Assembly (NCBI GenBank): GCA_965199095.1
Contig: CBDAQM010000003.1
Location: 682,001-746,000, forward strand
DNA length: 64,000 nucleotides
Direction: 5' to 3'
Source of the DNA: LMUY01 sp965199095
GTDB lineage: Bacteria; Pseudomonadota; Alphaproteobacteria; Acetobacterales; Acetobacteraceae
Part shown: piece by piece, positions 16,487 to 24,278 of the stretch
Numbering within the stretch: position 1 is the stretch's first letter
Layout: each line of letters opens with the position of its first letter
The notes under the pieces: generated by a model
The model's database searches: none
What the model was told of the DNA's origin: nothing
The model's input: the letters and a program-made list of their open reading frames with translations, nothing else
Translations under genes and position numbers: made by a program

Positions 16487-17818
16487 CTACGCCTGCGCAA
16501 CCCGCAGCCGCTCGGCCGCGCGCGACCGGCCCATCAGCGGCAGCAGCCCGCGCATCTCCGGCCCGCGTTCCTCCCCGGTCAGCGCCAGGCGAAGCGGATG
16601 GAACAGGGTGCGGCCCTTGCGGCCGGTGGCGGCCTTCAACGCGTCCGTCCAATGCATCCACACATCGGCGGTCCACGGTTCGAGTGGCAGGGTTGCCAGG
16701 GCCTCGCGCAGGAAGTCGCCGTCGCCTTCGGCCAGCGGGGGCACGATGTGGCCGGCGACTACGTCCCACCAGCCGCGCGCCTCCACCAGCACGTCCAGAT
16801 TGCCGCGGACCACCTCCCAGAACGCAGGGGTGGCGCCGGGCGGCAGCCGGTCGCGCACGGCCTCGAACGCCAGGCCGTGCAGCACCCGGCGGTTCAGCGC
16901 CAGCAACTGCCGGATGTCGAACCGGGGCGAGGAGCGGGAGTAGCGGCCGAGGTCGAACTCGGCCGCGAGCTGCGGCAACTCGCACGGCACCGGGTCGTCC
17001 GACGTGCCGAGGCGGGCCAGGTAGGCGGTGACGGCGGTGGGCTCCACGCCATCCTGCCGCAAGCCGCGCAGCGAGAGTGCGCCAGTCCGCTTCGACAGCT
17101 TGCCGCCGTCGTCGCCGACCAGCAGCGGCAGGTGGGCGAAGGCGATCGCGGCGGGATCACCGCCCAGCGCCGCCCAGATGTCGAGTTGCACCGCGGTGTT
17201 GGTCACGTGGTCCTCGCCGCGGACGATGTGGGTGATGCCCGTGGCAAGGTCGTCCACCACGGAGGTGAAGGTGTAGAGCGGCGTGCCGTCGGCGCGCACC
17301 AGCACCGGGTCGGACAGGGTCGCCAGCCGCACCTGCTTGTCGCCCAGCACCATGTCGCGCCACGCGGTGGCGCCGTCGGACAGGCGGAACCGCCAATAGG
17401 GTGTCTTGCCGCCGGCCTCCGCCGCCGCCCGCTGCTCGGGCGTGAGTTTCAGCATCGCGCGGTCGTAGACGGGGGGTAGGCGCCGACGCAGCCGCTGGTC
17501 CCGCTTGGCCTGCAGCTCCGCCTCGCTTTCGAAGCAGGGATACAGCCGGCCGGCCGCCTCCAAGCGCCGGGCCGCGGCTTCGTATTCGGGGAGGCGGTCG
17601 GACTGGCGGAACGTCTCGTCCCAATCGAGGCCGAGCCACTGCAGGTCCTGCTCGATGGCGGCGGCATGTTCCGGGCGGTTGCGCGCCGTGTCCGTGTCGT
17701 CCAAGCGCAGCAGGAACGAGCCGCCGTGATTCCGCGCCATCAGATAGTTGGCCAGCGCGGCGCGAACATTGCCGACATGCAGCAGCCCGGTGGGGGAAGG
17801 GGCGAAGCGGAGTTTCAT
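16487..17818 (-). CDS. gltX: Glutamate--tRNA ligase
   Basis: Glutamyl-tRNA synthetase charges tRNA-Glu in the cytoplasm. The 443-residue product begins MKLRFAPSPTGLLHVGNVR, with the class I HIGH motif at LHVGN, and has the KMSKS equivalent as KLSKRTG. The anticodon-binding helical half follows. At this length it is the short form; many alphaproteobacteria carry two gltX copies, one with altered tRNA specificity, and which one this is cannot be decided here. A GTG two codons upstream is an alternative start. Confidence 0.93.
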   Translation of the reverse strand: MKLRFAPSPTGLLHVGNVRAALANYLMARNHGGSFLLRLDDTDTARNRPEHAAAIEQDLQWLGLDWDETFRQSDRLPEYEAAARRLEAAGRLYPCFESEAELQAKRDQRLRRRLPPVYDRAMLKLTPEQRAAAEAGGKTPYWRFRLSDGATAWRDMVLGDKQVRLATLSDPVLVRADGTPLYTFTSVVDDLATGITHIVRGEDHVTNTAVQLDIWAALGGDPAAIAFAHLPLLVGDDGGKLSKRTGALSLRGLRQDGVEPTAVTAYLARLGTSDDPVPCELPQLAAEFDLGRYSRSSPRFDIRQLLALNRRVLHGLAFEAVRDRLPPGATPAFWEVVRGNLDVLVEARGWWDVVAGHIVPPLAEGDGDFLREALATLPLEPWTADVWMHWTDALKAATGRKGRTLFHPLRLALTGEERGPEMRGLLPLMGRSRAAERLRVAQA

Positions 17819-17862
17819 GCACACAGGTCATAGCGGGAGTTGCGCGGGCACTCCACCGGTCG

Positions 17863-18699
17863 CTACGGCGCTGTCAGGTCGACCTTGAACCACTTCATCG
17901 ACAGGGCCTTGGTGGTGCCGTCGGCCTTCGCCGCCTGGATGGCGGTGGTGAACATCATCTTCAGCTCCGGATCGGTCTTGCGCAGTCCGACCCCGGCGCC
18001 AAGCCCGATCGGGCCGCCGCGCACCAGCGGGCCGGCCATGACGGCCACGTCCCCACCGGGTGCGGCCAGGCTGGCGGCCAGCGTGGCCTGGCTGCCGCAG
18101 ATGACGTCGATTCGGCCGGCCTGGATATCGAGGTCCTCCTCCTGCGTGGTCTTGTAGGTGCGGATCTCGGCCGCGACGTCCTTCAGGTAGGTGTTGGCGA
18201 CGTCGGACTGGATGGTGCTGACCTGCACGCCGATGATCTTGCCCTTCAGCGCCTGCCGCAGCGGCTCCAGCGTCTTCATCGCGGCCGCCGGGTCATCGAG
18301 GTTCACCGTCTGCCCGGTCATCGGCAGCGTGCCGCCGGCATCCTTGCTGATGACGAAGGTGGTCGGGCTGCTGACATAGGGGCCGGCGAAGTCGATCACC
18401 TCCTTGCGCTTGGGGGTGATGCTCATCCCGGACATGATGGCGTCGTATTTCCCGGCTTGGAGGCCAGGGATGATGCCGTCCCAATCCTGCGCGACGATGT
18501 CGCATTTCACCTTCATCCGGTCGCACAGCGCGTGGGCGTAGTCGATCTCGAACCCGATCAGCGATCCGTCCGGCGCATGCATGTTGTAGGGCGGGAACGC
18601 GCCTTCGGTCGCGATGGTGATGTGGGTCCAATCCTTGGCCTGCGCCGCTGGAGCAAGGGCCAGGAGGAGGGCGGCGAAGGCTGCGGCAAGACGGGTCAC
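17863..18699 (-). CDS. Polar amino-acid ABC transporter substrate-binding protein
   Basis: This 278-residue family 3 binding protein has a signal peptide (MTRLAAAFAALLLALAPAAQA) and the typical order: IATEGAFPPYNMHAPDGSLIGFEID, then WDGIIPGLQAGKYDAIMSGMSITPKRKEVIDF, the signature found in lysine/arginine/ornithine and histidine binding proteins. GTG at 18699 is preceded by GAGGACC. No permease gene is adjacent; the matching HisQMP-type genes at 28722-30870 lack a binding protein and may be the partner. Ligand is inferred to be a cationic or polar amino acid. Confidence 0.9.
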   Translation of the reverse strand: MTRLAAAFAALLLALAPAAQAKDWTHITIATEGAFPPYNMHAPDGSLIGFEIDYAHALCDRMKVKCDIVAQDWDGIIPGLQAGKYDAIMSGMSITPKRKEVIDFAGPYVSSPTTFVISKDAGGTLPMTGQTVNLDDPAAAMKTLEPLRQALKGKIIGVQVSTIQSDVANTYLKDVAAEIRTYKTTQEEDLDIQAGRIDVICGSQATLAASLAAPGGDVAVMAGPLVRGGPIGLGAGVGLRKTDPELKMMFTTAIQAAKADGTTKALSMKWFKVDLTAP

Positions 18700-18783
18700 G
18701 ATGGTTGGTCCTCGGGTGGATCGTTGCGAGCATGGCGCGATTTTGCCGCGCTGTCATGCGGTGCGCGTGTCGGGTATGCTGCG

Positions 18784-19276
18784 CTATGCGATGAAGTCGC
18801 GTCGCATCAGGGTGACCGGGAGCTTCGCCGGGCGATGAATGACCTCCGCCACCCTCCAGCCTGCCCTGAGATACACGCGCTCAGCCGTGTTCGTGTATAA
18901 CCAGGCCGTATTGATGGCTGCGGCCCGGCAAGCCTCATCGAACGCCGCCAAGAGGTGGTCGACATATCCCCGCCCACCGCCGTTCGGGGATCATGAACAC
19001 GCCTGCCAGCCATGGCGTGAGGTTTGGCCGGACATCGAGGTCGTTCCTCGCCAGGGTTACCGTCCCGATCGGGACATCATCCGCCAGCAGGATCAGCGTC
19101 TGCGGCGGCCCGAGCGTCGCGGTGCATTCGGCATAGAGGGCGTGGGTTTCGTCCCAGGACCGTCCCCGCGTCTTCCACCATTCATGCCACAGCCAGTCTG
19201 CGATGACAGGCAAAAGGTCGGGCCGCTTCGCCACGGTGGCAATCTCGAAACGCTCGGCGGCCGCTCGCTCCGTCAT
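18784..19276 (-). pseudogene. GNAT-family acetyltransferase with single-base frameshift
   Basis: The first reading frame runs from ATG 19276 through MTERAAAERFEIATVAKRPD to GVFMIPER, the part of a GNAT fold just before the acetyl-CoA loop. In another frame the sequence then continues GGRGYVDHLLAAFDEACRAAAINTAWLYTN and TAERVYLRAGWRVAEVI to a TAG at 18784, which is the rest of the same fold. The frames join near 18971-18985, in the C-rich stretch ccccgcccaccgcc, where one extra base explains the break. It is either a recent pseudogene or a base-call error. Its ATG overlaps the vapC stop, so it belongs to the vapBC unit. Confidence 0.75.
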
Positions 19277-19650
19277 GCCCTTGCGGAAGCCGCTTGTTCG
19301 AGGCGTCGGTCGAGCGTGACAAGCTCTGCATTCAGCGTCCGTGCAAGCCAAAGATAACTGGCGTCATAGGCGGTCAGTCCCGACGCCATGGCGAGAACCA
19401 CCACGTCATCGAGTGAAACGGCACTGAGCACGATTGGCAAGCTGTTCCGGGTGAACAACTGCCGCCGATACTGTTCCGCCGCGGCCGGATCCCGTCGGCT
19501 TCGCTTCCAGCAAATATTAGCAAGCTCGAAGTCGATTAGGGCAGGTGCGGCAAGTTCGACACCGTCAAGGGCGTCGATGATACGGGCGCGATCAGGCTCA
19601 GCAAAGCAGATGGCCGCGATTGCTGACGCGTCGACAACCTTAACGGTCAC
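19273..19650 (-). CDS. vapC: PIN-domain toxin, VapC family
   Basis: The 125-residue protein shows the PIN nuclease acidic set: Asp7 (VVDASAI), Glu42 (IDFELANI), Asp96 (TAYDASYLWLA) and Asp114 (LVTLDRRL). VapC toxins cut specific RNAs, often initiator tRNA, unless held by the antitoxin. It overlaps the upstream antitoxin gene by 11 bases, the standard layout of type II toxin-antitoxin pairs. All catalytic residues are intact, so the toxin is probably active. Confidence 0.92.
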   Translation of the reverse strand: MTVKVVDASAIAAICFAEPDRARIIDALDGVELAAPALIDFELANICWKRSRRDPAAAEQYRRQLFTRNSLPIVLSAVSLDDVVVLAMASGLTAYDASYLWLARTLNAELVTLDRRLEQAASARA

Positions 19651-19879
19651 GATCTTCGCGGATCATGTTTACCGACGAAGGCGAAATTGGCCCGATGCGT
19701 TCCGCAAGCTCAGCAACCTCCCTCACCGTCATGACGCGAACGGGCAGGTCTGTCCGTGCAGCCTCCTCCAGGATCGACATGAGCTCGCCTTGAAGCGAAC
19801 GATGGTGTCGCATGGCCCGGTCACGCAATACCGCGACAATGTGGTCGGGCGCATTCTTTATCGACAGGGTGACTGGCAT
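19640..19879 (-). CDS. vapB: Antitoxin, FitA/ribbon-helix-helix type
   Basis: The 79-residue protein starts MPVTLSIKNAPDHIVAVLRDRAMRHHRSLQGELMSILEEA, the ribbon-helix-helix DNA-binding domain of FitA-like antitoxins (LSIKNxPDxIxxxLRxRAxxHxRSLQ). The C-terminal part should wrap the VapC active site. ATG 19879 is chosen because GGAG precedes it correctly. Autoregulation through the repeats just upstream is expected from the family. Confidence 0.9.
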   Translation of the reverse strand: MPVTLSIKNAPDHIVAVLRDRAMRHHRSLQGELMSILEEAARTDLPVRVMTVREVAELAERIGPISPSSVNMIREDRDR

Positions 19880-19883
19880 CGCC

Positions 19884-19911
19884 GGCTCCACATTGGCTCC
19901 GATTTGGAGCC
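19884..19911. promoter_or_regulatory. Repeat cluster upstream of vapB, candidate autoregulatory operator
   Basis: GGCTCC occurs at 19884-19889 and 19895-19900, and its inverse GGAGCC at 19906-19911. The last two form a perfect 6-base inverted repeat with a 5-base spacer. Centre-to-centre spacing is 11 bases, one DNA helical turn. The copy nearest vapB also supplies its ribosome-binding GGAG, so a bound VapBC complex could block transcription and the leader. Operator function is inferred. Confidence 0.5.
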
Positions 19912-19982
19912 TATCGCGCCCTCAACACCTCTGCAACGACGTGCTACAGGCTGGCCGTGCTGTCCTCGGAGGAGCGCCGTCC

Positions 19983-20678
19983 GTGAAATCCGCCATCGTC
20001 GTCTTTCCTGGCACGAACCGCGAGCGTGACGTGGCGATCGCCCTGCAGCGAACAACTGGCCGGCGTCCTGCCACCCTCTGGCACCGCGAAACGGCGTTGC
20101 CGCCGGGCACCGACCTGGTGATCCTCCCCGGCGGGTTCTCCCATGGCGACTATCTCCGCTGCGGCGCCATGGCGGCCCACTCGCCGATCATGCCGGCGAT
20201 CCACGCCTTCGCGGCGGGCGGCGGCCACGTGCTTGGCATCTGCAACGGGTTCCAGATCCTGACGGAGGCGCAGTTGCTCCCGGGCGCCCTGCTGCGCAAT
20301 GCGGCGCTGCGTTTCCTGTCGCGCGACTGCCATTTGCGGGTGGAGCGGGCGGGCACCGCCTTCACCCTCCACTACCAGGCCGGACAGGTGTTCCGCGCCC
20401 CGATGGCGCATGGCGACGGCAACTACACGGCCGACGACGCGGTGCTCGACCAGCTGGAGGGCGAGGGCCGCGTCGCCTTCCGCTACGTCACGCCGGAGGG
20501 GGAGGTCGCGCCCGGCGCCAACCCGAACGGCTCCGCCCGGGCCATCGCCGGGGTGTACAGCGCCAACCACCGCGTGCTGGGCCTGATGCCCCACCCGGAG
20601 GATCTGGTGGACCCGCTGATGGGCGGCACGGACGGCGCCCCGCTGTTCGCCGGGCTGGTCGAGGCGTTGGCCGCGTGA
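19983..20678 (+). CDS. purQ: Phosphoribosylformylglycinamidine synthase subunit PurQ
   Basis: PurQ is the glutaminase subunit supplying ammonia to PurL in purine synthesis. The 231-residue class I amidotransferase has the nucleophile Cys87 in GICNGFQIL and the partner His and Glu in LMPHPEDL. GTG at 19983 (MKSAIVVFPGTNRERD) is preceded by GGAGGAG. The small third subunit gene purS, usually next to purQ in this lineage, is not present in the window; the vapBC unit occupies that position. Confidence 0.95.
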   Translation: MKSAIVVFPGTNRERDVAIALQRTTGRRPATLWHRETALPPGTDLVILPGGFSHGDYLRCGAMAAHSPIMPAIHAFAAGGGHVLGICNGFQILTEAQLLPGALLRNAALRFLSRDCHLRVERAGTAFTLHYQAGQVFRAPMAHGDGNYTADDAVLDQLEGEGRVAFRYVTPEGEVAPGANPNGSARAIAGVYSANHRVLGLMPHPEDLVDPLMGGTDGAPLFAGLVEALAA

Positions 20679-22861
20679 CGCGCGACGTCAACCAGGCGCT
20701 GGCCCAGGAATTCGGCCTCAGCGCCGACGAATATGCGCGGATCCTGGCGATCATGGGGCGCACGCCCAGCCTGACCGAACTCGGCATCTTCTCCGTCATG
20801 TGGTCGGAGCATTGCTCGTATAAATCCTCCCGCGTGTGGCTGAAGACGCTGCCGACCACGGCGCCCTGGGTCATCCACGGCCCCGGCGAGAACGCGGGCG
20901 TGGTCGATATCGGCGAGGGCCTGGCTGCGATCTTCAAGATGGAGTCGCACAACCACCCCTCCTTCATTGAGCCGTACCAGGGGGCGGCCACCGGCGTCGG
21001 CGGCATCCTGCGCGACGTGTTCACCATGGGGGCGCGGCCGGTCGCCAACCTCAATGCCCTGCGTTTCGGCAGTCCGGACCACCCGGCGACGAAGCGCGTG
21101 GTGGACGGCGTCGTGCGCGGCATCGGCGGCTACGGCAATTGCGTCGGCGTGCCGACCGTGGGCGGCGAGGTGAACTTCCACCCCGCCTATAACGGCAACC
21201 CGTTGGTCAACGCGATGACCGTGGGGATCGCGCCGCGCGACCGCATCTTCCTGTCGGCCGCGGCCGGCGTGGGCAACCCGGTGGTGTATGTCGGCAGCCG
21301 CACCGGGCGGGACGGCATCCACGGCGCCACCATGGCCTCCACCGGGTTCGGCGCCGACAGCGAGAGCAAGCGCCCCACGGTGCAGGTCGGCGATCCGTTC
21401 ACCGAGAAGCTGCTGATCGAAGCGTGCCTGGAACTGATGGCGACGGACGCCATCGTCGCGATCCAGGACATGGGGGCGGCCGGACTCACCTCCTCCGCGG
21501 TGGAGATGGCGGGCAAGGGCGGCGTCGGCATCCTGCTCGACCTGGACGCCGTGCCGCAGCGCGAGACGGGGATGACCGCCTACGAGATGATGCTGTCCGA
21601 AAGCCAGGAGCGCATGCTGATGGTGCTGCGCCCCGACCGGCAGGACATGGCGCGGGCGATCTTCGAGAAATGGGAGCTGGATTTCGCCGTCATCGGCCAC
21701 CTGACCGACACCGGCCGGATCGTCATCACGCATAACGGCGCGGTGGCGGCGGACATCCCGCTCGATCCGCTGGCGGAGCAGGCCCCGCTCTACCACCGTC
21801 CGACGCAGGACACCCCCCCGCCGTCGCCCTTGGAGGCGGTTGCGAGCCCGATGAGCGTGATCGACGCGCTGGTGACGCTGATCGGCTGCCCCGATCTGTG
21901 TTCCCGCGCCTGGGTGTGGGACCAGTACGACAGCACCATCGGCGGCCAGACCGCCAAGCGGCCCGGCGCGGCCGACGCGGCGATCGTGCGGGTCGAGGAC
22001 CATGCGCTGGCCCTGGCGCTCACCACCGACTGCACGCCGCGCTACTGCGCCGCCGACCCGCGCATGGGCGGCATGCAGGCGGTGGCGGAAGCCTGGCGCA
22101 ACATCACCGCGACGGGGGCCACGCCGCTGGCCGTGACCGACAACATGAATTTCGGCAATCCGGAGAAGCCCCTCGTCATGGGCCAGTTCGCCGCCGCGAT
22201 CGCCGGGATGGCCGCCGCCTGCACCGCGCTCGACTTCCCGGTCGTCAGCGGCAATGTCAGCCTGTACAACGAGACGGACGGCGCGCCGATCCTGCCCACC
22301 CCCGCGATCGGCGGCCTGGGCGTGATCGCGGACGCCGCCCGCGCAGTGGGCCTGGCCTTGCAGCCGGGGCTGGAGCTGGTGGTGGTGGGACGTACCGAGG
22401 GCCTGCTCGGCCAGTCACTGTGGCTGCGGGAGATCGCCGGGCTGGAGCAGGGGCCGCCGCCGCCGGTTGATTTGGCGGCGGAGCGCCGAAACGGGGATTT
22501 CGTCCGGGCGCAGATCGCCGCCGGGCACGTCGCCGCCTGCCACGATGCGTCCGATGGCGGCCTGCTGGTCGCGGTGGCGGAGATGGCGTTGGCCGGGAAC
22601 ATCGGCGTGCACTTGGCCGGGCTGCCGCGCGGCAGCGACGTCCATGCCTGGTGGTTCGGCGAGGACCAGTCCCGCTACGTCCTGGCGGTGTCCGATGCGG
22701 CGGCGCTGATGCTGGCGGCGGACGCGGCGGACGTGCCGGTGCAGCGGCTGGGTGCGGCCATGGGCGACCGCATCACCCTGGCGGATGGCAGCTTCACCAC
22801 CCTTGCGGCGCTGCGGGCGGCGCACGAGCGGTTCTTCCCCGCCTGGATGGGCCAGGTTTGA
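20675..22861 (+). CDS. purL: Phosphoribosylformylglycinamidine synthase subunit PurL
   Basis: The 728-residue synthetase converts FGAR to FGAM using ATP and ammonia. Characteristic stretches are FSVMWSEHCSYKSSR, KMESHNHPSFIEPYQGAATGVGG with the catalytic His region, and IQDMGAAGLTSSAVEMAGKG. This is the small PurL that requires PurQ and PurS, unlike the fused enterobacterial enzyme. Its GTG start overlaps the purQ stop (GTGA), giving translational coupling. Confidence 0.97.
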   Translation: MTRDVNQALAQEFGLSADEYARILAIMGRTPSLTELGIFSVMWSEHCSYKSSRVWLKTLPTTAPWVIHGPGENAGVVDIGEGLAAIFKMESHNHPSFIEPYQGAATGVGGILRDVFTMGARPVANLNALRFGSPDHPATKRVVDGVVRGIGGYGNCVGVPTVGGEVNFHPAYNGNPLVNAMTVGIAPRDRIFLSAAAGVGNPVVYVGSRTGRDGIHGATMASTGFGADSESKRPTVQVGDPFTEKLLIEACLELMATDAIVAIQDMGAAGLTSSAVEMAGKGGVGILLDLDAVPQRETGMTAYEMMLSESQERMLMVLRPDRQDMARAIFEKWELDFAVIGHLTDTGRIVITHNGAVAADIPLDPLAEQAPLYHRPTQDTPPPSPLEAVASPMSVIDALVTLIGCPDLCSRAWVWDQYDSTIGGQTAKRPGAADAAIVRVEDHALALALTTDCTPRYCAADPRMGGMQAVAEAWRNITATGATPLAVTDNMNFGNPEKPLVMGQFAAAIAGMAAACTALDFPVVSGNVSLYNETDGAPILPTPAIGGLGVIADAARAVGLALQPGLELVVVGRTEGLLGQSLWLREIAGLEQGPPPPVDLAAERRNGDFVRAQIAAGHVAACHDASDGGLLVAVAEMALAGNIGVHLAGLPRGSDVHAWWFGEDQSRYVLAVSDAAALMLAADAADVPVQRLGAAMGDRITLADGSFTTLAALRAAHERFFPAWMGQV

Positions 22862-22912
22862 CACGGCATCCAGGCCCCACCATATCATCGTGCAACCGCG
22901 AGAGTGCTGACC

Positions 22913-23143
22913 ATGGCCATGGCCGCCAGTGAGATCGAGGCAATGATTCGTGCCGCGCTGCCGGACGCACGCGTGACGGTCGAGGATCTGGCGGGGGACG
23001 GCGACCATTACGCCGCCACCGTCACGAGCGAGATGTTTCGCGGCCTGTCGCGGGTGAAGCAGCATCAACTGGTCTACGCCGCCCTGCGCGGCCGCATGGG
23101 CGGTGAGCTTCATGCGCTTGCCCTACAAACCTCTGCCCCCTGA
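22913..23143 (+). CDS. BolA/IbaG family iron metabolism protein
   Basis: The 76-residue protein has the BolA core: SEIEAMIRAALPDARVTVEDLAGDGDHY then FRGLSRVKQHQLVYAALRGRMGGELHAL, with the conserved RVKQHQLVY helix. The DGDHY histidine is a typical cluster ligand. BolA proteins form 2Fe-2S complexes with monothiol glutaredoxins, and the next gene, 13 bases downstream, is exactly such a glutaredoxin. The RVKQHQLVYAAL pattern is of the IbaG/BolA2 type. Confidence 0.93.
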   Translation: MAMAASEIEAMIRAALPDARVTVEDLAGDGDHYAATVTSEMFRGLSRVKQHQLVYAALRGRMGGELHALALQTSAP

Positions 23144-23156
23144 ACTGGAGACAACG

Positions 23157-23498
23157 ATGAGTGACACGATGGTCGCCGACCGCATCAAGAAGGACATCAC
23201 CGACAACCGCGTGATGCTGTTCATGAAGGGCAACGCCCTGTTCCCGCAATGCGGCTTCTCCGCCCGGGTCGTCCAGATCCTGAGCCACATGGGTGTGCCG
23301 TTCCAGACCGCGAACGTATTGGAAGACGCGGCGCTGCGCGACGGGATCAAGGCGTTTTCGCAATGGCCGACCATCCCGCAGCTTTACGTCGACGGCGAGT
23401 TCGTCGGCGGCTGCGACATCGTGACGGAGATGTTCCAGTCGGGCGAGTTGGAGAGCCTGATGAAGGAGAAGGGCGTGCCGCATCAGGCCGCCGCCTAA
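23157..23498 (+). CDS. grxD: Monothiol glutaredoxin GrxD
   Basis: The 113-residue CGFS glutaredoxin carries 2Fe-2S clusters bound with glutathione. The motif FPQCGFSARVVQIL has Cys32; WPTIPQLYVDGEFVGGCDI supplies the glutathione-binding TIPQ and GGCD elements. The ATG at 23157 follows CTGGAG. It is co-transcribed with the BolA-like gene. Near its 3' end, AAGGAGAAGGG may also serve as ribosome site for the overlapping downstream gene. Confidence 0.95.
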   Translation: MSDTMVADRIKKDITDNRVMLFMKGNALFPQCGFSARVVQILSHMGVPFQTANVLEDAALRDGIKAFSQWPTIPQLYVDGEFVGGCDIVTEMFQSGELESLMKEKGVPHQAAA

Positions 23499-24243
23499 GC
23501 CCGCGCCAACCCAGTCTGGCGGTGACGGGTTCGCCGGGTTTCGCCCGGCGGCCTTCGCCTTCTTCCGCGAACTGGCTGCGAACCAGACGAAAGCCTGGTT
23601 CGAGGACCATCGCGCGGTTTACGAGCGAGAGGTGCGGCAGCCCTGCATGGCGCTGGTGGAGGCGGTCACCGCGGAGTTCGCCCGCCGCGACCTGCCCCTG
23701 ACCGGCGACCCGAAACGGTCGCTGTTCCGCATTAACCGGGACGTTCGGTTCAGCAAGGATAAATCGCCCTACAAGATCCATGCGGGCGTCGTATGGATGC
23801 GGCCGGGCTTCAAGAAAGAAAGCGCCGGGGTGGCCTACCTCCATGTGGCGGACGAGGCATGTTTCTTCGGCGGTGGGTTCTGGGAGGTCGAGCGGCGGCA
23901 ACTGGACGCGATCCGTGAGGACATCCGCAGCAATCCAGCCGCGTTCACCGCGACGCTCGACGCTGCGGCCGTGGCGGGGCTGGTGCTCGACACGGGCGAC
24001 AGCATGACCCGGCTGCCGCGCGGGTTCGAGGATGTCAGCGACCCGGCCATCCTGCCCGCCATGAAGGCGCGCCGCCTTGTGGTCAAAGCCCCGTTGCTGA
24101 AGCGCGACGTGGGCTCAGCCACCTTGGTAGCGCGTGTCGTCGCCGCGACGGAGGCGATGCTGCCGTTCCTCCACTTCGGCTGGGATGCCGTTGCGGAGGC
24201 GGGGCCGCCGCCCGACTGGAGCTTGCTGGACCACGTTAGATGA
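23482..24243 (+). CDS. DUF2461 (TIGR02453) family protein without canonical start
   Basis: The frame encodes FRPAAFAFFRELAANQTKAWFEDHRAVYEREVR, then LFRINRDVRFSKDKSPYKIHAGV, both hallmarks of DUF2461, a family of unknown function. The first ordinary start codon in the frame is GTG 23632, which would discard the conserved N-terminus. Between 23464, just after an in-frame TGA, and 23632 there is no ATG, GTG or TTG. ATC at 23482, behind GAAGGG inside grxD, gives 253 residues and is offered as a possible start. A frameshift from grxD or a sequence error are alternatives. The 5' boundary is therefore uncertain; the product identity is firm. Confidence 0.75.
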   Translation: MRPPPKPAPTQSGGDGFAGFRPAAFAFFRELAANQTKAWFEDHRAVYEREVRQPCMALVEAVTAEFARRDLPLTGDPKRSLFRINRDVRFSKDKSPYKIHAGVVWMRPGFKKESAGVAYLHVADEACFFGGGFWEVERRQLDAIREDIRSNPAAFTATLDAAAVAGLVLDTGDSMTRLPRGFEDVSDPAILPAMKARRLVVKAPLLKRDVGSATLVARVVAATEAMLPFLHFGWDAVAEAGPPPDWSLLDHVR

Positions 24244-24278
24244 CCGCGCTTTTGGCAACAGAATCGAGAGGTGCTCCC

